A DNA stretch of 64,000 nt from Nymphaea colorata (taxonomy: Eukaryota > Streptophyta > Magnoliopsida > Nymphaeales > Nymphaeaceae): the NCBI RefSeq assembly GCF_008831285.2, contig NC_045144.1, positions 13,133,858 through 13,197,857 on the forward strand, given 5' to 3'. Shown one piece after another: positions 42,060-56,341 of this stretch (positions within the stretch are counted from its first letter, which is position 1; every line of letters begins with the position of its first letter). The position numbers and the translations under genes are program-made. The notes beneath the pieces are model-generated. The model ran no database searches, had not been told where the DNA came from, and was given only the letters and a program-made list of their open reading frames with translations.

Positions 42060-43820
42060 ACAACAAATCTGTTGACGAGCGGAACGGATTCAAATTGGAT
42101 ATGCTTTTAACTTCATCGGCTTTGCTGGATATTCACATATTCATGTCTGAATTGGATTTAAATATGAATAAAAAAAGTCTTAATATTAATATAAATCTGA
42201 AATCTGATTTCACAATTCGAATTTGATTTTTATATTCACATTCTATTCCGAATTTTGAATTGAATTTTGCCAATTTTCAAAATGTAGGAAAATGAGATAC
42301 TATATTTGTTTAAAAATAAATAAGATCTAATTTCTCTTGGATATTTATGTATATCCGAATTCAAATTTGAATCTAATCAGATGTCATTTCTTAAATCCAA
42401 ATCCAATTCTGCTTCTTAATCAGATATTTTTTTTTTTTCATGTCTGATTTTCTCAAAATCGTTTAGTCAGATATTTGATCCAAATTGGAGATATTGACAT
42501 GTCTAACCTTATTGAAAGGATGCGACAGATAAAAGCTTGAAGTCAAGAGGTTTCATAAGTTGAACGACCGGCTATATGACAAGATTGAATACTTGGTAGA
42601 CCTCCCAAATAATATTAACTGCCTGACCAAGATATTTCAGTAGCAAGACTAATAGACAAATGGACTTTAATAATTTTTATTTAGATGACAATAAACAATT
42701 TGTTGTATTTGTGATTGCTGGGTGCTAGTCGTATTATATAATTTGTTATAATCTAATATGAGAGCATTGTTAGACTGACATTCTTATGAAATCAAAATTA
42801 GAACAATGAAATGCGAATGCTTTGGCGCCCCAATCCCTTTGGTATCTCAATTGCAGTCCATGTTAGACATGTGAAGCATTTTGATATCCAAATTGATCTA
42901 CCAATTGCAAGCTATGTTAGATAGAAGAGGTATTTCGACGGTTGAACTGGCTTTTTGACAAGCCTTGTGATGGTATGCCATTGTGTTTTACAAAAAACAG
43001 CTTGCATTTTGATATCAAAGGGCTTGGATTGCGCGAACCATGTAATGAACAACCATTGCTTTGGTATCAAGGGGCCTTCCATTGTGATGGCATGCCACCT
43101 GCATTCTGCATCGAGCAGCTTGTTTTTTTTCACAAGTTGTTGGTGTTCTACTGGTAATTGCCAAGCTTCGATCGGGCATTTTGGAGGGCCGATGGACACA
43201 ATGAAATGGTGTTTTGATTTTGATGTGTATGTGTTATAATATTTTGGTGAAAGTGCATTTATCGACATGTTAGAGGGTGGATGAAACATCCCATTTTTTG
43301 GAACCACCTGATCTTGTTTCGACCTGATCTTACAACAGTTATAGGCTTCTGACATTTTTCTAGACACCTTTTGAGTATCAGCGTCTAGTTGTAAGCTAGT
43401 CTGGTTGGAAGAGCTAAGTCTCGATTACCTAGTGGTTCAAACTAGGCGTGAAATGGATTTTGCAAGCTCAGTAAACCCCAATTGTAGTAGTGGAATGCAA
43501 ATGGTGGGACTCGAAATGGTTAGGTTAGACTAACAATTGGACAGGGGACGTGCATGTAATTTCGATGGAAGTCAGGGATAGATTAGTCGATCACAATTGA
43601 CAAGATTGAGAATACTATTGATAATTAGGGATCCCTTAATGAAGATTAATGGACTCCTTAGTCCTTAGTTACCTAGCTAATGATGGATTAAGTTAGTTGT
43701 TTACCTAATTAGGCTAGTACATCTATTGACTAACCACTACTTAATCAGGTTTAGCCATATTAATTGCTTGAGACTTAATTGGCTAAGGATGAGATTAGTG
43801 ACACTAAGCAAGACTAGTGA
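42060..43820. other. Intergenic region
   Basis: No gene supported. 42060-42500 is AT-rich with imperfect repeats of a GGATATTCA/AATCTGAATTTGA kind. 42830-43400 has short imperfect repeats (TTTTGATATC, ATGTTAGA). ORFs there are short and resemble nothing I know. Confidence 0.5.
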
Positions 43821-44399
43821 TCCCTTAAAGGTCGTTTGGTTGTGATGGAACACCGCAGAATAGACAAAACAGACATCATTCATGCAAGATGCAAACGCGG
43901 CCAGGAATGCAGAGAACAGACAAGACTCAGAACTGAGGGTTTAAAAGCTCAACTTGACCTGTTGCATTCCGTGGTTTGCAACGGAACGGTTGATCATAAG
44001 ACGCTCTCGCACGATATCGACTGTCTTAAAGTCGAAACCCTCGCCCTTGTGCAGTTGAAGTTGAAACCATCGTTCTTTCTATCCTGCAATCTCTCTCTCT
44101 CTCGCTACGACAGTTGTTCTTTGAGGACGGTCATATGACATTGTTGCTCCTATGGCCAAACAGTGAATGCTTAAGATTGTTCCATGCTTTATATAATGCA
44201 CCAAACAATCTTCTGCATTCGTAATGTAATACATCATGAGATTTGTAATGATTTTGTATATAAATATGTATATTATTAAGTTATAATTTTAATAATGTTC
44301 ATCTATAATTTTTATTATTGGTTGCCTGAAATTGATATGTTTAATTTGTGAAGAGGAAGAAGAATGAAGGAGGAGGGGAGGGCTCAGGCTGGAGATTTG

Positions 44400-47300
44400 C
44401 ACAAAAGAAGGAGAAGGAGAGGCAGAGGGGACTGCTGTCTGGGAGGACTGAGAGAGGCAGTCTCTCTCTCTCTCTCCCCCCTCACTCCCAACTCTCACTC
44501 CTTTCCCGATCTCTTGCATTCTTTCTGCTCTCTCCCTTTCGTCTAACTCTCCTGTCTTCCCCCTCTCAAACGCACTCCCCATTGCCCTTTGTCTCTCTCG
44601 CTTTCTCGCTGACTCTCTCCTGTCTACTCGCTCCGAAACTCCCTCATTCTCATTCTCCCATTTGCTCTCTCTCGTCCTCCCGAGCTATCTTGAGCTCCCT
44701 CCTGCTTTCTCCCTCAGCAAAACCCTCCTTCTCTGCTCTCTCTGCCTTTTGTCTGACTCTCCTGCTCTACCCTCTTTCTGTCATTTGTGCCACATCACTC
44801 TCTCCACTTGTGGATTTCTCTCTCCTCCTGGTCTAACCTAGTGTTCTTGCTTCTGCTTGACACTTGCTTCTGCTTGACCTGTTAGTAGTCTTCCAAACTC
44901 ACCATCCATTCGTCTTCTTTTCCTCTTTTGTCCTTCCCCTCACCTGACTGCTTCCTGGGGTAATGTGTGGAGGTCGTAACTCATTTCAGTTTGGTGGCGC
45001 ATTTGAGAAGAGCGCAACAACAGAGTCTTCAAGGACACCTTCTCTTCGCCAGATTCTGTAGCTCGTCTTGTGCAAGTCGATGTCCAGTTTGTCATTCGGT
45101 TGAAGCGCCGCTGTCCGCCTGCGGCTGGGTGACTGTGCCGCTCCGTCTTTCCTCTCTTTCTTATTTTTCTGTGCATTGTATTGTATATTTCTTTTTCCTG
45201 CTTCTGTTTTTGCGGTTTATTTTTTGCGGATTGTTTTTGTACTTAAGGAACCTCTTGTCCCCAAATTTTGTTATATATTCTCATTTTATCTCGCCTTCTC
45301 ACTCTCTCCATCCCACACTTTCACCGAACCTGCACTTTCACCGAACCTGCACTCTCACCCTCACATCTCTCTGATGTCCTGTTTTTTATTCGTATTTCTA
45401 TTATTTATTCTCCCTCATGGTCGTGTGTCTAGTTGACGCTAGACTTGTGGAAAAATTGTTCCTTTTAGGAAAATTGTTCTTTCTCTCTCCTTAGGACTGC
45501 CCGTTTGGGTGGTGGAGCGCAGTAAGTTTGGGGGCATCTGTAGCTGGCCATTCTTGGCATTTGTTGTTGGGAGGAGTTGAGGTGATTACGGATGCTACAT
45601 CAGCTTAGGCACTGTTAAAGGGGTGAGCACAGCCGAACAAACTTAATTTTAATGAATATTTGCCCTAATAATATTGATAATTATCTTTCCAGCATGTTGG
45701 ACTCATATACAAATTATTTAGGGCACATGGTAGAGATTTTGTTATTTTAGGATATGAACGCTGCGTTGCATGTGGAGAAAAAGAAACTTGTTTTGACGTG
45801 CATGTTGAACTTATAGTTTGGTAGTAGATGGGACTTGCAATTTATTGGGGAGTGAACATAAATTTTTATTATGGATATGCTCTAGCATATGAAAGGGATT
45901 TTTCTTGTTGATTTGATTAATTTTATACCCTAGTGAACTAATGATGTGTCATCATTAGATTATTAAGGGAGAAGCATAATTGCATTTGTGATGCTTCAAC
46001 ATGACATTAGCCATGTAGACTGGGTGTCTAATTATTTGGTTTGGCATGTAGTTGTGTAATTAGGCAGATTCATACCTAGCGGCTCCAATTGAATGGTTTT
46101 GTAGTCGCTTGGGACTAGCAAGTCAGTGGTACGAACAGTGACCAATAACGTGAGAGCTTACTTACAATCAACATAATTGAGGTAAATCATGTTTGATTTT
46201 TAGTGGCGCGAAGACTCTTGTGAATATGCAGCAGCATAGGGACCATTGAAGTAAAGAACATGTATGTACATGTGTATATATTGCCATATGGCAACTATTA
46301 ATTGCCGGCAACATAATGTAAATCATCGACTAGGAACAACACTTGTAATTTCCATTGGACTCTTGACTAGGAAGGTGAGCAGAGAGGTATGCAACTGAAA
46401 GGCCGAATGGAAGATTTAGGCTGATTAGGCGAGTCGAGAGGTAATTTCCATCGGTTTGTCTCGACCTAGTGAATGTGAAAAAGCTTGAAGAAAGATCTTG
46501 TGGACATATTCAATCTCCTCAACACTTTCTAGAATCAACAACCTTCAACTTGACAACCATATTTCTTATTTACTTAGGTTTTAAGGGCATAGTATCTACA
46601 TAACTTATTGTTTTTGAGTTTTTGCAGGTGGACTAGGTGTATCGAGCTGACCATGAGCGATAGGATCTAATGCTCAAGTTGATTTTTGTGTTTGTGGAGG
46701 CACGCGTCAAACATAACGGTTGCCTATGGCTAAATATGAATTGCCTTTTGCATTTCCAAATGTGGACTAGTATGGTCATTGAGTCCTACAAATTTTCTAT
46801 TGTTTGAATGATGTGTGTATTAGCATGCCTTGTGACATGAATAATTGTATAGAATGTTTAGCTGTCTTTAATTTTTATGCAATGGCTAAGCATGCCATAA
46901 TCATAATTGTTTAGGACAACTTAGGGAGAGTATCAAATCGAATACTTCATTGACCCTAATGTTGCATTAGTGAGCATTCTAGTAGGATAACTACTTAGGA
47001 CAACTACGAACCAACCATGGATCGAGATGACTCTTCATGGTTCGACTAAGGTTTTCATGTGGATTGATTGTTATGGGATTTTGTTTACATTGCAATTGTG
47101 AAATGATGTATTTGAATGAACTAAACGAGTAGAGGTACCTTTGAAGTGTTGTTTGGCTAGCCAAAGGTACTGACTGAATATGTGACCTTCTTATGAAGGC
47201 GGATTGAGGTTTAGTTACACTCATCGAGCGAACCAACATTGTGTGCTACCCAATCCTGGAGTGAATGTGTTCCCATATTGATAATCAGAGAAAATTAATT

Positions 47301-48235
47301 GAGTTGAGGCTAGTGGGTTTATGGCAATATGTTTGGGATACATCTCCCCTCCTCCTTACCGCTAGTTTCGCCTGCTTAAAATGCAAGAGGTGCAACCCCA
47401 AGATATTATTGTGTTTTGTACTAGGAGTGTTGGACTCTAGGCTTCCCAACCTGGGTGCTCTATGAAGGGCCGATAACTCTAATCAAAATACACTCTTTTT
47501 TGGTGGATTTCTCTATTGTTGGAGTGTGTACGGATCCGTAGTGTTTCAAGATACCATGGAGGTTATCTCCTAACTTTAGATCACTTGTGGTGTGCACACA
47601 TGTATGTTTTGCACTTATATGAACTGTCAGAATGTGAATGAATCAAATGTGACTAACGAAGTGTATTATATGTTATGGTAGATAAAATCTCTACATATTA
47701 TGGAATATGAAAGTGACTATACTGATAGTTTCAAGGATTGTATGTACACATCGTTATATGAAAATGATATGTTTCCTTTGCAAGTTTGGTTTCATATCTA
47801 AGCTCTTACCTTTGAGGGTTAGGGATTTATCTGGTTTGTCATCATACTGTAAATATTCAGACTTCTGTTGTTTTCCTTTTTTAGGTTTTGGTAGATTCGA
47901 GGCGATTTGGGACAACAGGTTGATTAGAAAGGCTCAACTCACATCCTATTGGGCAGTTTTTGTGATCGTGATGCCAATGTGTCATGTCTTTTCATCTATT
48001 GATGTCTTTTTTTTTCTTATACATAAATGTTTTATTTTTTGAGGCATTTTTGTCATGGAGGGTCATTCATGACCATGTAAAGTCATTTTTGTAGGAATAG
48101 TCATTGGTGCATAAATGAATTAATTGTCCATTCTGATTTTGAAATTTGTAGCTTTATTTGATCGTTGTGTCATCACACCACCATGCGTAGTGCTGATCCC
48201 GCTAAACAAAGGGGGAAAAAAGTTAGGATGTGACA
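44400..48235. mobile_element. sL3: diverged copy of the 3.2-kb LTR family
   Basis: The order of blocks follows sL1: a CT-rich block (44460-44830), GGTGAGCACAGCC with TTTCCAGCATGTTGGACTC, the ATTGTTTAGGACAACTTAGGG...CGAACCAACCATGGATCGAG block, the GTTTCGCCTGCTTAAAATGC block, TAGGTTTTGGTAGATTCGAGG, and the terminal TTAGGATGTGACA ending at 48235. Roughly 70% alike by eye. The GC-rich left end is not recognisable, so the left boundary is approximate. Low-complexity ORFs here (44348-44836 and others) are not genes. Confidence 0.6.
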
Positions 48236-48455
48236 AAAACAAACAAAACATACAAATCATAAAACAAACACTAGACAGAACAAATAGTAGTCCTACAAAG
48301 CAAATGTTGGATAGAACGGACACATTTGTTCCATTCCTAAAGTCATCAAACAATGGATGTAGAATTGTTCTGCTCCAATGGATAGGACAGTGGTGTGGTA
48401 GGCAGGACGTCTTCCCTGCCTGTCCTAAACAATAATAATCAAACAACCTCTTAAC

Positions 48456-49689
48456 CTTGCGACTTCAGCATGCACTTTGAAAGACACTCCTTGAACCTAG
48501 ATTTTTGTGGTGGCTTATATCCACAAACTATGCAAAGGCCTATTGGTGAGTGTTGATTTTCACTGCCTTTTGAAAAGCACATCATTGAGGCATCCATGAT
48601 CTAATTGTCAATTAGCATATGCCCAAACTATGCTTGTTACTGTTCATCCTCATCTAAAAAATACGCACTATAGAAGTTGGGGTTCAAGATGGACTTCTTT
48701 TAGAGGTAACTTACAATAACATTAGTTTCACCGTTCTTCGTAGCACACTCTTTCCTTTGTTGAATGCGGTTATTTAGGGCAAATGGTGTGAATGATACAC
48801 ACCTGGCACTAACTCTTCAGTTATTGCATGAGTGTGTGTCACTAGCAAGTGACATAAGAACTTGTTATCATGCATGAAGTCAATATATTATGTACCTTGC
48901 ACTTTTGCCTATAACAAGATGTGCAGGTTGTTGACTGTAGAATCCCAAGAGATTGGATATTTATCGTTTTCACTTCACTAGTAGATGCTTCTTTCATTTA
49001 GTTGGGTTGGGTAAAAGGAGTGGAGGAAGGAGCAATGGTGTTTGCTAAGCATATGTCCAAATAAAAAAGGAAAAGGATTTGTTAAAAATCTGCAAGTCAA
49101 GTGCTAGAATTGGTGAGAACACATACTCAAAGCAAGCATTTGTTATAGAAATTCAATCACGATGCTTTTTGAATGTCTACTTCCTGGTTGGTACATCAAT
49201 ACCTGAGCTCAATGGCACTTGTGGTATGCCTTTTTTTCCCCATTGGCATGTCAAGACCGGAGCTCAAAGGCATTTATAGAACGTCTAAATCTTATTTTCT
49301 GACATCAACATCTACCAATTGACTTCAATTTGCCGTCTATGGATTTACTATGCACCTAAGTTCACCTAGTTAGAAGTCCTATCCAGCTCCTTTTCCTTCA
49401 AAACACCACTATCCGGGTACGTATCTTTTGTTTAACCTTAGATTTACATGTCTGAGAAAAATCCACAACCCACTCCCTCAAAAAAAAAAAAAGGAAAAGC
49501 CCATGAGAGTTTTGTGGCTTTTACATTCACTTCAGATTGTAAAACCATGGATATGAAATCTACTGTTCTCATATGATAAATTGTCATAAACATCTATATC
49601 TTCGAATTTCATCATGTATGAGAAATTTAATATATACCTTTTTAACATGAACTCAAACACATTATGCATGTACTCGTACTAAGTAGGTA
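48456..49689. other. Intergenic, degraded repeat
   Basis: No ORF of interest. It lies directly downstream, on the minus strand, of the gypsy integrase fragment and may be its decayed 3' part, but I cannot show that. Confidence 0.35.
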
Positions 49690-50080
49690 ATGCTGCACTT
49701 TGGGCTACAATGCACCTTCTTCAAGATTTCAAAAGGACCCACATATCTTGGCCTCAATTTTCCTTTTTCATTGAATCAAAATAAACAACTTGTTGGAGGC
49801 TTTGACAAATATGTAGTCACCAACAATGAAAGTACATATGGCTTTGATCAGAGTAACTCTTTTGTCCACTATCAGGAGCAAATACTTCGAAATTCTAACT
49901 TCTTCCATAAATAATGAATTTTCCAACTAAATGTCTCCCATTTACATCCATCATATGTGACATGGTTTACCATACAAGGCTTCAAAGTGCGCCCACTTAC
50001 TACTTGAACTAAACTGTTGTAATCAAACTTTGCCAATTTCACATGTTCATCTCAACCTCCTTTCTTTCCAGCTTACAAAC
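49690..50080 (-). pseudogene. Decayed Ty3/gypsy integrase C-terminal fragment
   Basis: Minus-strand translation in shifting frames shows FEALYGKPCH, then GDYIFVKAS, then NEKGKLRPRYVGPFEILKKV. This is the standard end of a Ty3/gypsy integrase. Several stops and at least one frameshift are present. Confidence 0.65.
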
Positions 50081-52820
50081 TCGCAGAATATCTTTTAATG
50101 TATAAGTGGTTAATTTTGATTACCAATATGTAAGGGTGAAAGGTTATAATTAAATTCAATTTCATTCAGAAAAGCCTGAAGCAAATTGTCCCCAAAATTT
50201 TGATGTGAATCGTATATCTCTTTAACATTTATACTCCATGCAATTTCACAATCTCAGCCACAATATAAACCTAACAAGTTCCCCAACTACTAGCCCCCTA
50301 TGTATTGACAAAATAGTTTGCTAACTACAGAATATATCGATTCAATGAGACTGAAAGAATATATGGGCCCCAATAAGCACTAGTTATCCTCAAAAAATTT
50401 CCAAGTGAGAATGGAATTAATCCATCTGTTTTGATTTAAGTAAAGCCGAAGTAGATCCCACAGGCCAGAGACCTGTTATAGAGATCGATCCATTGGAAGA
50501 TAATTCTCAGTGTGTATAGGGTTCTGTTTTTTTATGTTAATGGATTTAATTATTTTACTTATCTTCTAACCTTAATCCAATGTGATGGTTAAAGTAAAGG
50601 TCCTTGATAAAAGCCTAAGACTGTAGCTACTAATGATGAAAAGAGAATGAAGATGGAAAGGACTGCTTTTATTAACCCTCGACACATGAGCAAGGGGGTA
50701 AAAGTACAGCAATTGTTCTCCGTTACAGCTGCCCAATACGAAGTATCACAAACATATGAGATAACACAAGTTTGATTTACCATTGTTCTCAGATATTTTG
50801 TCGTAGCACCGATAGCCAAGAACTTGGAAACTGCGAATAATATCCCAAGAGAAAATTAGAACTTCATGCCAATGACTAGTTGCTCCTCCATTGCTTGCTA
50901 ACATCCACGCCACTTATTCAGTGTTCAAAGGCAATGAACTTATGGGGCAAGGCAGGAAACTTTTATTCTTAAAGAGGCATCTCAAAGGAGATTCTGACAT
51001 GAGAACCCAACTTTTGACCGGCCACCCGCAAGACAGGACAAAGGCTAAAAGGGCATTCGCTTGATTTGTTACAATTACAAGGTAAAAACATCCGTCTGAA
51101 GCTAAACATACCATCATCATATAGTTTGTGAATCTAATTTGTCAACAACATTCTGAAAACTGTGTTTATATGATCGGAACACCTGGCCAGTAGTATATAA
51201 GCAATCATAACAGTGAACTAAATCCAACCGTTGCATGTAAAGGTCTCAGCATCGACTCACTACAACAGCTAGATACAAACGGTTTTTGATAAATCTCATT
51301 CACAATTACCTTCAAGCGGCGGCCTACATCCCTAGAAACAGGAAGATTGTATTTTCTTTCTGAATCATTCGCAAGAGTCAAATATAATAGCGTCATATTG
51401 GCAAGCATCTAATACCAAGAGTATAGCCCCTGAAGCTTCCCCCAATTAAAATGCATCGACAGCTTCGCTTGCTACAAGAGAATGGCACACCCACGCATCA
51501 TGAAAACGAAAAATCAAACATACACAATGGAATAGTAAATTAATATACAAGCCAACCAAGTTCAAATTTACAGACTTCAATACTTGTAATAAAAGCTTAA
51601 CATGGTTGTCGATACCAAAATTTTGTAAGCATATAACTTCCTCGTGCAAATCTTCACGCACTGTTGGACCCGTATCAGTCTTCAAGGTGACGCAAATTGT
51701 CATTCATTTACATGCATTAGCTCTATTGCACATTTTTCCAGAGTTGTTGCAGGCAAGTTTAGAGGTTCTTCTTTAGATTATCCTCATTACACTTGTAGTG
51801 GCTGAACTTTAATATTCCTGCAGGAATAATATAATATAATTTAAACCACATAATTGTGAATTGTGATCAATCATGAACTTAAAATTGATAATTCTTGGTT
51901 GCATGATTAAGTCCACAATTTTTCACAAGCAAGGCCCTTGAATTTTGTCCCTCAGAACATTACAATAGCCAGTAAAGTTGCCAATTCCAAGCTAATAATG
52001 GATACAACAGCAATTTCACACCAGTAGACATAGAGCTCATGGTTAAATACACTTAAATTGCGATTACTTTAGCCTACTGGCATCTGTCCTTGCTAACAAG
52101 GCCATTGACATTAACTTGTATTTAAATTCAATTTAGCAGCTATGATTTCTAAATTATAGCCTATTCAAATAACTCTTGATGCTGCTAAGTTCAATCCTAA
52201 AACCCACGTCATGAGCACCAAAAATTTGAGTTACACCGTTCAAGGACTAGCAGCTTTATCCAACAGATCAGAAACATATACTTCTGTTCTCATGTTTCTT
52301 ACCTTACTATAGTGCCACGCTAATAAATCTGTTGACTAAGGCATGTAATCTTGCCCTCTCTGACGACAAAATTGGAGCATTTTAGACAAACTGATTATGG
52401 CAAAGTTTAATTAAATATATAATGCAATATTCACAAGAGATAATTACAACAGAGGACTAAGAAAGAAGCTGATAACTGATTACACAAGTTACTTGATCAG
52501 ACACACATGAAAATACCAGGATATTACTAGACTGATTTATGTCAACATGTAATTTGGTCTGCAGGCTTGTTAAGAACTATGTTTCAGTTTTCTCCTTCAG
52601 AATCTTCTGCACATATCGACATTATGCACCCACCAGGTGTACTTAACGACCAACTCATATTTAACTAAAACAACGCTTTCAAATGAACACATAAATAACC
52701 AGGCAAGTTCATCGAAATTGGACTTGAAAAAGAAATGCTTTTTTAATCTTCACATCAACTGTATCTCAGAAAATGAACATTAAACCTCCCTCGGCTCTCT
52801 CAAAAGAATAGCATGACCAT
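50081..52820. other. Intergenic or intron; weak coding hints
   Basis: Mostly non-coding. On the minus strand about 51590-51680 encodes VREDLHEEVICLQNFGIDNHV between an AG and a possible GT (TTACAA|GTATTG), which could be an exon of the unidentified gene upstream. The evidence is weak. Confidence 0.3.
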
Positions 52821-53186
52821 CTAAGTCACATGGGTACGGGTACAGTTTGGGTACAGGTATGGAGATATGGGTACAAACATGACAACTTTAAAAAAATGTG
52901 GGTACGGGGGTACAGCAGGATATATGTATCTATATATGCAAAATAACACAAAAAAAATCAAAATGAAAGCAACATTTTAGTAAACAAAAGATATAAATAA
53001 AAACATTAGTATGTTAACGAACAATAACTATAAGAGTAGAATGAAAAGTAAGGTGGAAAAAATTAAATCAAAATAGAATTATGCAGTTTGAATCTAAAGG
53101 TACCCGAGAGTGTCCTATTACTCATTTTAGATACGGGTACGGCGACACGGGTACGTGGACCTTACTGAAGTACCCATGTGACTTAA
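52821..53186. mobile_element. hAT-type MITE, 366 bp, 8-bp TSD ATGACCAT
   Basis: Terminal inverted repeats CTAAGTCACATGGGTAC (left) and TTAAGTCACATGGGTAC (right end, reverse complement) match at 16 of 17 positions. They are flanked by perfect 8-bp direct repeats ATGACCAT at 52813-52820 and 53187-53194. The subterminal parts repeat GGGTACGGGTAC; the middle is AT-rich with no ORF. An 8-bp target duplication is the hAT rule. Confidence 0.82.
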
Positions 53187-54529
53187 ATGACCATATGAAT
53201 GAGAATTGAGTCTTCCTTCATTTCTCAGAAAATATTACCCTCATTTTTTCACGAATTTTAGAAACCTACAATAATTTACCTCTCCTGATTTGAATGGGTT
53301 ATTTGTGCCAAATGGTCACAGTGGCAACTTCAAGTCAGATCAATAAACTTCACAAACTGGATAACAAGCATTTGCAGCTGCAAAATAAATCACCATGTTG
53401 TTTCCAACTCCATATTATCTGATGCACCCCCCTCAATTCAGAGACTGACTCAAGATCAAGTTCATTAACAGAACGGAGTAGAACCAACCTGAAACATGAA
53501 CCAGACATGTGATTAATGATCAATCTAACATAAACACTGGTTATATGTACTTCCAGCCACAAGTTAGATAATACATCAATAAAGTCTCCTCAATCAAAAT
53601 CCTCCTGCATCTTCGAGGAAGTGAATTCATCACAGAAGGGGTCGTCATCACAAAAACACAAAAAAGAAAAAGAAAAATGCATGGAGAGATCATAATCCCC
53701 CTATACAATCAAGAGAACACAACAGTGTCGATGAAGCAGGCCTCACCTAGGGGCTTGTTTCCAACGGCCGGTCTAGATCACTTAAAATGAAGAAGTTAAA
53801 AATAATAATAATAAGATTAAATAGAAGAGACATGGCCAAATGAATAAACGTGTCAAAGTAGTATCCAAATATACATGTGCGATAATTACACACAAAAAAA
53901 GCCAACCTAGCAAATTCGTACACCCAAAGAAATTAGCAGTCTTCAGGCAACATTGTAAAAATTGGATTTTGTCGCATCTTTTACGTCAGCCCACAGTGGC
54001 CATCACTAAAATACATTTTTCTTGTTCGCTTGCTTTAACTTTTTTTTTGGAAATAAATTTTCCAAAAGACAAAGTTGTAACACCCCATATAGATCAATAT
54101 AGCATTTATTAGGTCCATAACAGCCAATAAATTAAGTGCCGCCACATCAAGCCCCATTTTGTTGCAAATATTTGATGGGTAGTGAGGTTTATCGACATTA
54201 TAATCCAATATGCACCTATCTTGATATCATTGCTTAATGCTACAAATCTAAAGAAGCGATCAAGGTTGAATCTTAAGAATGTTACATACATTTAGAACAC
54301 AGCAGAATTGAATACATGCATGCCACATAATTGGTAATTAATAACATGCATTATAAACAACAAAACATAGCTGAAGGCAATTAAGTGAATTAATACAAAC
54401 AACACAAAAATGAGTAAACATGGAAAATATGACCTATATACTATGTCTCACAGAGTACTTTCATTAAATGTAACCATCCACAGAGAAGAACAATATTGGG
54501 GGAAGAGAAAATCAAAACAGAAAAAGTGA

Positions 54530-54555
54530 AGGGGGGGGGGGGGGGGGGGTGGGGG
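54530..54555. repeat. Poly-G run
   Basis: About 20 consecutive G, a T, then 5 more G. The length is likely to be unreliable in any assembly. Confidence 0.85.
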
Positions 54556-54877
54556 AAGAAGAGGGAAGTGAACATGCTCATTTTCTAATTGTGTATGTTC
54601 AATCCACACAAAATAAAAGAAATCTGAAACATAGAAGAGCACAGTTCATGAAATGAATGCACCTAAAAGAGGCAAGATTTTGTGCTACCTCTGAAGAAAA
54701 ATGTGCATTCTCAGTCCTAAGTGCTTACTACTCATCAACAACTCTACGGTAAGAACAATCTCAATGGCAGTTTGACAAAGAACAATTAAAAATTCTATAA
54801 ATGAGTAGAACTTAAAGTTTGAAAACAAAACAATTGATTTGCTTCTTGCCACTGAAAAATTGTCCAGTGGCAAAGAC

Positions 54878-54917
<40 letters not shown>
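54878..54917. repeat. (GA)n microsatellite
   Basis: About 40 bases of GA with one AAAG interruption. Confidence 0.9.
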
Positions 54918-54920
<3 letters not shown>

Positions 54921-56341
54921 TGACAAGAAGATCACATAGTCATCTATCTACTGGAGAATATGGTATTTAGAAATACTAAGCAAATTGTCCGCTGCTTTGT
55001 ACCTTCTTTTCTGGCCACGACCAGATCTTCTCTTCACAAAAAGGCAGAAAACTATACTCCAGGCTATACTTTGCCAACATTCAACAATTACCAAAAATCT
55101 TTAAATGTCTGCCTAGTTCTAAAACAGTTGTTAGCCCACTTGCCAGTTATCATGTCAATTAACGTTTTTTATCTTTTTCTTCGTTGGGACTTTATATATT
55201 TTATTTGTCAAATATGATCTGACAATTAAAATTATACATCATAAGTTGGTCCCATCTGCACTTCCTCATTGCACTCTTGAGTTTGTATTTCATTTTGTTG
55301 TGTCACTGATGCAACTAACGAATCACAGCACAGGTGCTTCTATTTTTTTGTTTTATGCTTAAATCAATAAATATTCATATTTGATTGTTAGTTTTTTTCA
55401 CTTTCTCAGTTTTGTGTTTTGCTGCAACGACTGCTATTTCTTGTTTAGCATTTTTTTTTCCATTTCCTTGTTCTGTCCAGTTTTTGTTGTTCTTTGTTTA
55501 CTTGTTTAATGTTTGTACTTTGTAAGCATGTTAATGCTTAATATGTTACATTCATATACACAATACGTTATAACTTATGTAATCTATAATATTCATATAT
55601 AATTTACCCATAAAGTGTGTACTGTAGAGTGTATAGACTATAGTGTATACTCTTAATTTCCTAATTCTTATATGTATATATATATTATAATAATAAATTA
55701 ATAATAATAATAAATACCCTCACTGCACCGCTACACCTAACTTTTTGGGGATGTACTACTCCGACCCCGCACCAGCATCCCTGCACCACATTACAAAAAA
55801 CCTGTAATTTGGCATTCTGCCAAAACAGATGTTCCACATTTTTGTGTGGAGTGCCCATTCCAAGAGAAGAAAGTATCACCTGTGGGGTGGCCACATCATG
55901 TTGTCCTGTTCTTGGAACACCATGAACAAGACGATTCCATTATTGGCAGCACACTCTTCAGGAACAGGAACCAAACATATCCTTGCATATGTTGAAAAGG
56001 AGCAAATGTACCAGAAAAGTATACATATGCAAGCAGCAACAACCTTCAACTTTTATTTTCACTTTTTCAAGAGAATGCTGTTTTACTAAGTAGAGCTGCT
56101 CATTTTCAGATGTTGACACTCGACAAAGACCAGATCTTTACCTATTCAACGATTGGCGGATCCATTTCATTAGTATACAACATATTGACACATATACGTC
56201 TGTGTGTGTATGTGTGTGCTGTGTGTGCAGAAACAGAATGTATTTGCAGCCAACCAAAGGAGGTAGAAACTCAAGCACATCAGTGAACAATATATGAATG
56301 GTAAAATGCTGAAAAATCCAAGTGTGTGGATTTGGACCTCT

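Larger units (their letters stand above)
53195..56341. other. Non-coding, with microsatellites
   Basis: A possible minus-strand exon starts at 53488 (TGTTTCAG|GTTGG) and would read LVLLRSVNELDLESVSELRGV; uncertain. Otherwise AT-rich DNA with a 26-base G-rich run (54530-54555), a (GA)n tract (54878-54917), TA-rich DNA at 55670-55720 and a GT-rich tract at 56200-56230. Confidence 0.4.
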
